A stretch of 12,824 nt of DNA from Lachnospiraceae bacterium (lineage in GTDB: Bacteria; Bacillota; Clostridia; Lachnospirales; Lachnospiraceae). This document shows, piece after piece, positions 7,884-12,824 of this stretch. The notes under the pieces were generated by a model that made no database searches, had not been told where the DNA came from, and was given only the letters and a program-made list of their open reading frames with translations. Location of the stretch: positions 1-12,824 of the forward strand of contig JAFOYD010000035.1 in the NCBI GenBank assembly GCA_017391545.1, written 5' to 3'. Within the stretch, counting starts at the first letter, position 1; each line of letters begins with the position of its first letter. The translations under genes were made by a program, and so were the position numbers.

Positions 7884-8624
7884 GTGAAGTTATTTTCTAT
7901 AACTGATGTTGGAAAGAGAAGGGAAATAAACGAAGACTATATATATACTTCAGATAAAATGGTGGGGAATCTTCCCAACCTTTTTATTGTGGCTGATGGA
8001 ATGGGTGGTCATAATGCAGGTGACTATGCATCAAAGCATGCGGTTGAAAAAGCGGTGGAGGTCATCGAAAACTACACGCAGGAACACGATGCAGAGAACA
8101 TTCTTCAAAAAGCAATCGATGATGCAAATACCTACATCAACAAAATGTCCAGAAGAGATGAGCGGTTAAAGGGAATGGGAACGACATTTGTCGCAGCTAC
8201 GATCGATCAGAATCATGTGACGGTGGCAAATGTCGGTGACAGCAGAATGTATGTCATCAATGATTTCATTACACAGATCACAAAGGACCATTCCCTGGTA
8301 GAGGAAATGGTAGATATGGGTGGCATTGACCGTGAGGCGGCAAGGACACATCCGGATAAAAATATTATCACAAGGGCGATCGGAGTAAAAGAATATGTGC
8401 TTGTGGATTTCTTTGACGTATGTCTTGGAGGAAATGAAAAGCTTTTACTCTGCACAGACGGACTTACCAATATGCTAAAAGACGATGAGATACATAGGAT
8501 TATCAGTGGCAGCAGCAGCCTTAGCGAAGCGGGAGAACGTCTTATTGAGGCTGCCAATGAGAATGGTGGACGTGATAATATAGCTGTGGTTCTTGTGGAA
8601 CCGTTTGGAGGTCAGGATGATTAA
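7884..8624 (+). CDS. stp: PP2C-family Ser/Thr protein phosphatase (Stp/PrpC)
   Basis: Mn/Mg-dependent cytoplasmic phosphatase that reverses phosphorylation by the partner PASTA kinase encoded next. The product is 246 aa from GTG 7884, a typical length for bacterial single-domain PP2C. Motifs in order: RREINED (12-18), DGMGGH (38-43), MGTT (98-101), GDSR (118-121), HPDKN (156-160), TRAIG (163-167), CTDGL (190-194) and GGRDNIAVV (228-236). The metal-binding aspartates D18, D38, D192 and D231 are present. There is no signal peptide or membrane segment. The stop codon overlaps the prkC start region by 8 bases, pointing to translational coupling of phosphatase and kinase. Confidence 0.96.
   Translation: MKLFSITDVGKRREINEDYIYTSDKMVGNLPNLFIVADGMGGHNAGDYASKHAVEKAVEVIENYTQEHDAENILQKAIDDANTYINKMSRRDERLKGMGTTFVAATIDQNHVTVANVGDSRMYVINDFITQITKDHSLVEEMVDMGGIDREAARTHPDKNIITRAIGVKEYVLVDFFDVCLGGNEKLLLCTDGLTNMLKDDEIHRIISGSSSLSEAGERLIEAANENGGRDNIAVVLVEPFGGQDD
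8607..8611 (+). promoter_or_regulatory. prkC ribosome binding site inside the stp 3' end
   Basis: GGAGG lies within the last codons of stp, 5 bases before ATG 8617. It fixes the prkC start at 8617 rather than at the in-frame ATG 8593 farther upstream. Confidence 0.75.
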
Positions 8625-11166
8625 GTTAGGAATGCTTATAGGAGACCGCTATGAAGTGCTTGAAAAGATTGGCACTGGTGGAATGTCGGACGTATATAAG
8701 GCAAAAGATCAAAAGTTGAACCGTTTTGTAGCTGTGAAGGTTCTGAAGCAGGAATTTTCTGAGAACAGAAATTTTGTGTCAAAGTTCAGGGTAGAAGCAC
8801 AGGCAGCTGCAGGACTCATGCATCCGAATATTGTAAATGTTTATGATGTGGGTGAGGAAAATGGTATTCATTATATTGTAATGGAGCTTGTAGAGGGAAT
8901 CACACTCAAAAAATATATCGAGAAAAAAGTCAGACTCACAACAAAAGAAGCAATCAGTATTGCCATACAGGTGGCAATGGGTATCGAGGCTGCACACAAT
9001 AATCACATCATACATAGGGATATCAAACCTCAGAATATCATTATTTCTAAAGAGGGAAAGGTAAAAGTCACCGATTTTGGAATCGCCAAGGCTGCATCGA
9101 GCAATACGATTACGTCAAATGTAATGGGTTCTGTGCACTATACTTCACCGGAGCAGGCAAGAGGCGGATTTTCTGATGAAAAAAGTGATATTTATTCGAT
9201 GGGAATCACTTTGTTTGAGATGCTGACAGGACGTGTGCCTTTTAATGGTGATACAACAGTGTCTATCGCAATCAAACACATACAGGATCCGATGCCGTCC
9301 ATGAGGGATTTTGTGCCGGAGATTCCCGTAAGTGTAGAAAATATTGTCATGAAGTGTACACAGAAAAGTCCTGACAGAAGATATCAGAGCATGGGCGAGA
9401 TGATCAAGGATTTGAAACATTCCCTGATCAATCCTGATGCAGTGATTGCACAGATCGATCCTGTGGATGATGCAGCAAAGACAAAAATCGTACCGACTGC
9501 CGTAAGTAATAATCAGAACAGCGCTGTGAGTACACAGGCGACAATTGCACAGCCTGCATCTGCAGTGATGCCAGGCGTGCTTGATACGGTATGGGAAGAC
9601 AGGGTTCCACGTCGCGAGACTTATGCTGATGAGGCGGAGCTTGAGGCAATTCCGAATCAGATCAAACCAGTCAGAAGAAACAATAATGACTATTATGCGA
9701 CCGACATGGATACGGATGACTATGGAAACGAACCATATTATGAGGATGAAGGATACTACCAGGATCCGATTCAGGAACAGCCTGTGCGAAGCAGCAGAAA
9801 ACAGTCTCAAAACAATACAAAACAGTCAAAGTCATCAAATGGTACACGACAGGGGCAGGGAAAAGCAAAGAACTCCGGCTCAAAGAAGAATAAGAATGCT
9901 TCGTCAAATAAGAAGAATAATAACACCAGGCAGAATAAAGCAAAGAATAGCAGAGAGTATGATTACTACGAGGAGGACTATGCACAGGAGACAGTCAATC
10001 GTAGAAATCTGCGTGAAGATGAGTATGGATACGATGAGCAGGACTATCAGAACAGCTACGGGCAGGATGAGTATGACTACAATCCAAAGGCAGAGAGATT
10101 GACAACAGTACTTACTGTGATTGCTGCCGTGATTATTGGTTGCATTCTGTTATTCTTTGCAGGTAAGGCAACAGGAATCTTTGAGCAGATCGGTTCCGCA
10201 GCACAGAGCCAGGAGCATGGCGGTGATGCGGAGAGAGCGGTGATGCCGGAATTTGCTGGTCTGGATGTGGATGAAGTAAAGAGTGCGCTCAATGCCGTGG
10301 GGCTTGGCTGCAAGACGACCTTTGCAGAGTCAACACAGTATGCAAAAAATCAGGTTATATCAGCAGCATTGGAAGATGGTCAGGAAGTGAGACCAAACGA
10401 CAAGATCATCAAGAACACGACAATCGTACTTACTGTAAGTACAGGTTCGGATGGTATCAATGTACCTGCGGTCGAGGGAATGTCAGAGGCTGAGGGAACA
10501 GCAGCACTGACCAAAGAGGGCTTTAAAGTAGTGAAATCTGATGCATATTCTTCAGAATATGCAAAAGGTACGATCATATCACAATCTCCGGAAGCAAATT
10601 CAGTGGCTCCGTTAGAATCGGAAGTCACCATTGTGATCAGCAAGGGCGGAAGTAATGTAGAAGTACGAATGCCCGAGGTTATTGGCAAGACAAAAGAGGC
10701 GGCAGTGAGTACGCTTGAGGCAGCAGGTATCGTGGTTGGCGATGTGGAGGAATCCTACAGTTCAGAGTATCCCGAGGGACAGATTTGTTATCAAAGTTAT
10801 GAGGCGGGCACCACTGTCAGCGAAGGCACGACTGTTGATTTAAAAATCAGTATTGGAAGTGAGATTCAGACGTATAGCTGCAATTTGATGATACAGGCTC
10901 CACAAGACTATATGGGTGGAAATGCAGAGGTAATCCTTACAACTGCTGATGGAAGTGAACAGCTTTGGTATTCACAAAATGTGACAGCATTTCCTGTAGC
11001 AATTAATTTAAGCGGCTTTGAAAGCCCGTCAGCTTATGGAATCGTTACGATATCATATTTGAAAAATACAGAGGAGCTTGTGACAGATTCTGACGGAAAT
11101 CAGACAACGCAGGTAAGTCCTGCACTAGCTCAGACACAGCAAAATGTACAGTTCACGAAAAATTAG
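8617..11166 (+). CDS. prkC: Membrane Ser/Thr protein kinase with PASTA domains (PrkC/StkP family)
   Basis: Transmembrane eukaryotic-like kinase linking the state of the cell wall to phosphorylation in the cytoplasm. The product is 849 aa, long for the family. The kinase domain (about 10-270) has the Gly loop GTGGMSDVY (19-27), K41, HRDIKPQN (133-140), DFG (153-155), activation-loop threonines T164 and T166, and the GSVHYTSPEQ segment. A long disordered linker (about 280-490) carries alternating acidic-Tyr and Lys/Asn blocks. One membrane helix lies at about 495-516, so the C-terminal part is outside the cell. Three PASTA repeats follow (about 540-610, 613-678 and 682-748); each has the Y...G.I..Q/A pattern. 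The last 100 residues (749-849) form an extra beta-rich region. All key catalytic residues are intact. In B. subtilis, PrkC phosphorylates targets including the GTPase CpgA/RsgA, whose gene is next here. Confidence 0.96.
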   Translation: MIKLGMLIGDRYEVLEKIGTGGMSDVYKAKDQKLNRFVAVKVLKQEFSENRNFVSKFRVEAQAAAGLMHPNIVNVYDVGEENGIHYIVMELVEGITLKKYIEKKVRLTTKEAISIAIQVAMGIEAAHNNHIIHRDIKPQNIIISKEGKVKVTDFGIAKAASSNTITSNVMGSVHYTSPEQARGGFSDEKSDIYSMGITLFEMLTGRVPFNGDTTVSIAIKHIQDPMPSMRDFVPEIPVSVENIVMKCTQKSPDRRYQSMGEMIKDLKHSLINPDAVIAQIDPVDDAAKTKIVPTAVSNNQNSAVSTQATIAQPASAVMPGVLDTVWEDRVPRRETYADEAELEAIPNQIKPVRRNNNDYYATDMDTDDYGNEPYYEDEGYYQDPIQEQPVRSSRKQSQNNTKQSKSSNGTRQGQGKAKNSGSKKNKNASSNKKNNNTRQNKAKNSREYDYYEEDYAQETVNRRNLREDEYGYDEQDYQNSYGQDEYDYNPKAERLTTVLTVIAAVIIGCILLFFAGKATGIFEQIGSAAQSQEHGGDAERAVMPEFAGLDVDEVKSALNAVGLGCKTTFAESTQYAKNQVISAALEDGQEVRPNDKIIKNTTIVLTVSTGSDGINVPAVEGMSEAEGTAALTKEGFKVVKSDAYSSEYAKGTIISQSPEANSVAPLESEVTIVISKGGSNVEVRMPEVIGKTKEAAVSTLEAAGIVVGDVEESYSSEYPEGQICYQSYEAGTTVSEGTTVDLKISIGSEIQTYSCNLMIQAPQDYMGGNAEVILTTADGSEQLWYSQNVTAFPVAINLSGFESPSAYGIVTISYLKNTEELVTDSDGNQTTQVSPALAQTQQNVQFTKN
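9688..10083 (+). other. Charge-patterned low-complexity linker within prkC
   Basis: Between kinase and membrane helix lie three blocks. Residues 358-388 have 7 Tyr and 11 Asp/Glu in 31 positions. Residues 391-446 have 17 Lys/Arg and no acidic residue in 56 positions and are rich in Asn, Ser and Gln. Residues 447-489 have 10 Tyr and 15 Asp/Glu in 43 positions. The reading frame remains open throughout, so this is coding, not a degenerate insertion. Juxtamembrane linkers of this family are usually variable and disordered; function here is unknown. Confidence 0.8.
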
Positions 11167-11194
11167 AGCAAGAATGTGTGCTGAGGAGTAACAG

Positions 11195-12079
11195 ATGCAG
11201 GGAAAGATTATAAAGGGAATCGCCGGCTTTTACTATGTGCATGTGGCTGGCAAGGGAACGTATGAATGTAAGGCAAAAGGCATTTTCAGAAAAGAGAATA
11301 TCAAGCCGCTTGTCGGTGATGATGTTGTCATAGAAATCACAAATGCCAAAAATCTTGAGGGTAATATTATGGAAATACTTCCAAGGAAAAGTGCGCTCAT
11401 ACGTCCGGCTGTAGCAAATATCGATCAGGCATTATTGATATTTGCATTGACAAAGCCTGAACCAAATTACAATCTGCTTGACAGATTCCTGATCATGATG
11501 AGGCAACAGGGGCTTGCGTGTATTCTTTGCTTTAACAAAAAGGACATTTCGGATCAGGCAGAGAGAAAACGTATTGAAAAAATCTATGAAAACAGTGGTT
11601 GTCAGGTCATGTTCGTAAGTGCCATGAAAAAAGAAGGTATTGATGAGCTGATGGAAGTGCTGCGCAATAAGACGACTGCAGTGGCGGGTCCAAGCGGAGT
11701 CGGCAAGTCTTCCATTGTCAATTGCCTGCAAAAGGGCAGAAAGATGGAGACGGGTGCCATCAGTGAAAAGATTGAGCGAGGCAGACATACGACCAGACAC
11801 TCGGAACTGATCACAATTTCAGATCACACTTATATCATGGATACACCGGGATTTAGTTCACTTTCGCTGTTTGATATGGAAAAGGAGGAGCTAAAGGATT
11901 ACTATCCGGAGTTTATGCCATATGAGGATCAATGCAGGTTTATGACCTGCGTGCATATCCATGAACCGGTGTGCGGTGTGAGAGAAGCGTTAAAGGATGG
12001 CCGTATCAGTCAGGTAAGGTATGACAACTATGTGGCATTTTACGAGGAATTAAAAGAAAAGGAAAAGAGGAAATATTAG
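11195..12079 (+). CDS. rsgA: Small ribosomal subunit biogenesis GTPase RsgA (YloQ/CpgA)
   Basis: Circularly permuted GTPase that checks the decoding region during late 30S maturation. The 294-aa protein has an N-terminal OB-fold (about 1-65), then GTPase motifs in permuted order: G4 NKKD (114-117), G5 SA (142-143), G1 GPSGVGKSS (165-173) and G3 DTPG (216-219). A C-terminal zinc site follows with C247, C252, H254 and C260. All diagnostic elements are present. GAGGAG at 11183-11188 supports ATG 11195. It starts 28 bases after prkC and ends one base before rpe. In B. subtilis the orthologue is a PrkC substrate, which gives the neighbourhood functional meaning. Confidence 0.97.
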   Translation: MQGKIIKGIAGFYYVHVAGKGTYECKAKGIFRKENIKPLVGDDVVIEITNAKNLEGNIMEILPRKSALIRPAVANIDQALLIFALTKPEPNYNLLDRFLIMMRQQGLACILCFNKKDISDQAERKRIEKIYENSGCQVMFVSAMKKEGIDELMEVLRNKTTAVAGPSGVGKSSIVNCLQKGRKMETGAISEKIERGRHTTRHSELITISDHTYIMDTPGFSSLSLFDMEKEELKDYYPEFMPYEDQCRFMTCVHIHEPVCGVREALKDGRISQVRYDNYVAFYEELKEKEKRKY

Positions 12080-12080
12080 A

Positions 12081-12731
12081 ATGAATTATTTATCACCCTC
12101 AATACTATCCGCTGATTTTTGCAATCTGGGAAGAGATATTAAGCTTGTCGAAGAGGCAGGGGCACCATACCTGCATATTGATATCATGGATGGAATGTTT
12201 GTACCATCGATCTCATTTGGTATGCCTGTATTTAAGTGTGTGAAGAAATGCTCTGGACTGTTTATGGATGTGCATATGATGGTAGAAAAGCCGGAGCGTT
12301 ATGTAGAAGAACTGATCAAGCTTGGGGCAGATTGTGTCACAATCCATGTAGAGGCATGTGACTGTGTGGAACAGACACTCAAAAATATTAGGGCGCTCGG
12401 TGCCAAAGCAGGTATTGCAATCAATCCGGAGACACCTGTAAGCGAGGTGCTGCCATATCTGGGAATGTTGGATATGGTGCTGGTGATGACGGTACATCCG
12501 GGATTTGGCGGGCAGAAGTACATTGCAGCGTGTACGGACAAGATCAGACAGGTGCGACGTGCGATCAATGGGCAATATCCGGATGTCAAGCTGGAAATTG
12601 ATGGTGGTGTGGGACTGGACAACCTTACCATGAACCTTGAGGCAGGTGCTGATGTGATTGTTGCGGGTTCTGCGGTATTTAATGGTGATATTACTAAAAA
12701 TGTAAAAGATTTTTTACAGCTAATGGAATAA
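12081..12731 (+). CDS. rpe: Ribulose-phosphate 3-epimerase
   Basis: Interconverts D-ribulose 5-phosphate and D-xylulose 5-phosphate in the pentose phosphate pathway. It is a 216-aa TIM barrel of normal length. Visible are SPSILSADF (5-13), the HIDIMDG segment with metal ligand H32 and catalytic D34, H65 in DVHMM, VHPGFGGQ (138-145), DGGV with catalytic D174 (174-177), and the phosphate-binding AGSAVF (195-200). The usual VPN after the first Asp motif is VPS here, a minor change. The start is one base after the rsgA stop, with AGAGG at 12066-12070, so translation is very likely coupled. The same order (rsgA-rpe) is found in Bacillus, where a thiamine pyrophosphokinase gene follows; that gene cannot be seen in the remaining bases. 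Confidence 0.97.
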   Translation: MNYLSPSILSADFCNLGRDIKLVEEAGAPYLHIDIMDGMFVPSISFGMPVFKCVKKCSGLFMDVHMMVEKPERYVEELIKLGADCVTIHVEACDCVEQTLKNIRALGAKAGIAINPETPVSEVLPYLGMLDMVLVMTVHPGFGGQKYIAACTDKIRQVRRAINGQYPDVKLEIDGGVGLDNLTMNLEAGADVIVAGSAVFNGDITKNVKDFLQLME

Positions 12732-12752
12732 GTTAGCAGAAAATAAAAGCAT

Positions 12753-12780
12753 CGGACTATCCTTCGGAAAGGCGATTCTG
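12753..12780 (+). other. Imperfect hairpin downstream of rpe
   Basis: The bases at 12753-12764 can pair with 12769-12780 around a CGGA loop: a 4-bp inner stem (CCTT/AAGG), mismatches at 57, 59 and 60, one isolated T-A pair, then four outer pairs including one G-U. No T-tract follows, so this is a weak terminator candidate at best; it may instead be an unrelated structured element at the end of the operon. Confidence 0.25.
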
Positions 12781-12824
12781 TATAAATTCTATCAATGAGA
12801 AATGGTATAAGAATCATAGATAAA

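Noticed and set aside
9145..9810. Long minus-strand ORF (221 codons) opposite prkC.
   Set aside because: It is antisense to a clearly coding, conserved kinase gene, has no ribosome binding site or recognisable domain, and its composition fits a shadow of the kinase frame.
9581..10102. Plus-strand ORF of 173 codons overlapping the PrkC linker in another frame.
   Set aside because: Met/Arg/Thr-rich translation typical of an out-of-frame reading of a low-complexity linker; the kinase frame is intact across it.
12795..12824. Possible start of a next gene (ATG 12795, ten open codons to the window end).
   Set aside because: No Shine-Dalgarno sequence and too short to recognise; cannot be supported.
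1..12824. Search by eye for CRISPR arrays, insertion sequences, tRNA/rRNA genes, riboswitches and defence or toxin modules.
   Set aside because: None seen: the genes are contiguous, conserved and co-directional, with intergenic gaps too short for such elements.

Overview
The window looks like chromosomal housekeeping DNA from a low-to-mid GC Gram-positive anaerobe, most likely a clostridial lineage such as Lachnospiraceae. This rests on three things: the gene order priA-def-fmt-rsmB-rlmN-prpC-prkC-rsgA-rpe, which matches the Bacillus/Clostridium cluster; strong AGGAG-type ribosome binding sites with some GTG and TTG starts; and a PASTA-domain Ser/Thr kinase paired with a PP2C phosphatase. The genus is inference, since there is no rRNA gene to anchor it.

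Layout. Positions 3-30 hold a perfect hairpin that probably ends transcription of an upstream gene. A candidate promoter (59-87) precedes a MurE-family ligase gene. Ten genes then run on the + strand with almost no gaps: murE (125-1597), priA (1581-3851), def (3890-4372), fmt (4390-5328), rsmB (5355-6734), rlmN (6755-7801), stp/prpC (7884-8624), prkC (8617-11166), rsgA (11195-12079) and rpe (12081-12731). murE/priA and stp/prkC overlap, and rsgA and rpe are one base apart. The only larger internal gap is 82 bases before stp. It holds a plausible second promoter, so stp-prkC-rsgA-rpe may be expressed partly on its own. The last 93 bases show only an imperfect hairpin and no convincing gene.

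How the genes fit together. MurE makes a peptidoglycan precursor, and PrkC carries extracellular PASTA repeats that in its family sense muropeptides or lipid II; Stp reverses its phosphorylation. PriA restarts replication forks. Fmt formylates the initiator Met-tRNA and Def removes the formyl group from new proteins. RsmB and RlmN methylate rRNA, and RsgA is a GTPase for late 30S subunit maturation. Rpe belongs to the pentose phosphate pathway. The cluster therefore joins translation and ribosome quality, DNA restart and envelope signalling.

I found no mobile element, CRISPR array, defence system or obviously new system. The points most worth a second look are a Cys at the normally catalytic Asn position of Fmt, a set of non-canonical active-site motifs in the MurE-family enzyme, and a striking acidic-Tyr / basic-Asn / acidic-Tyr linker in PrkC.
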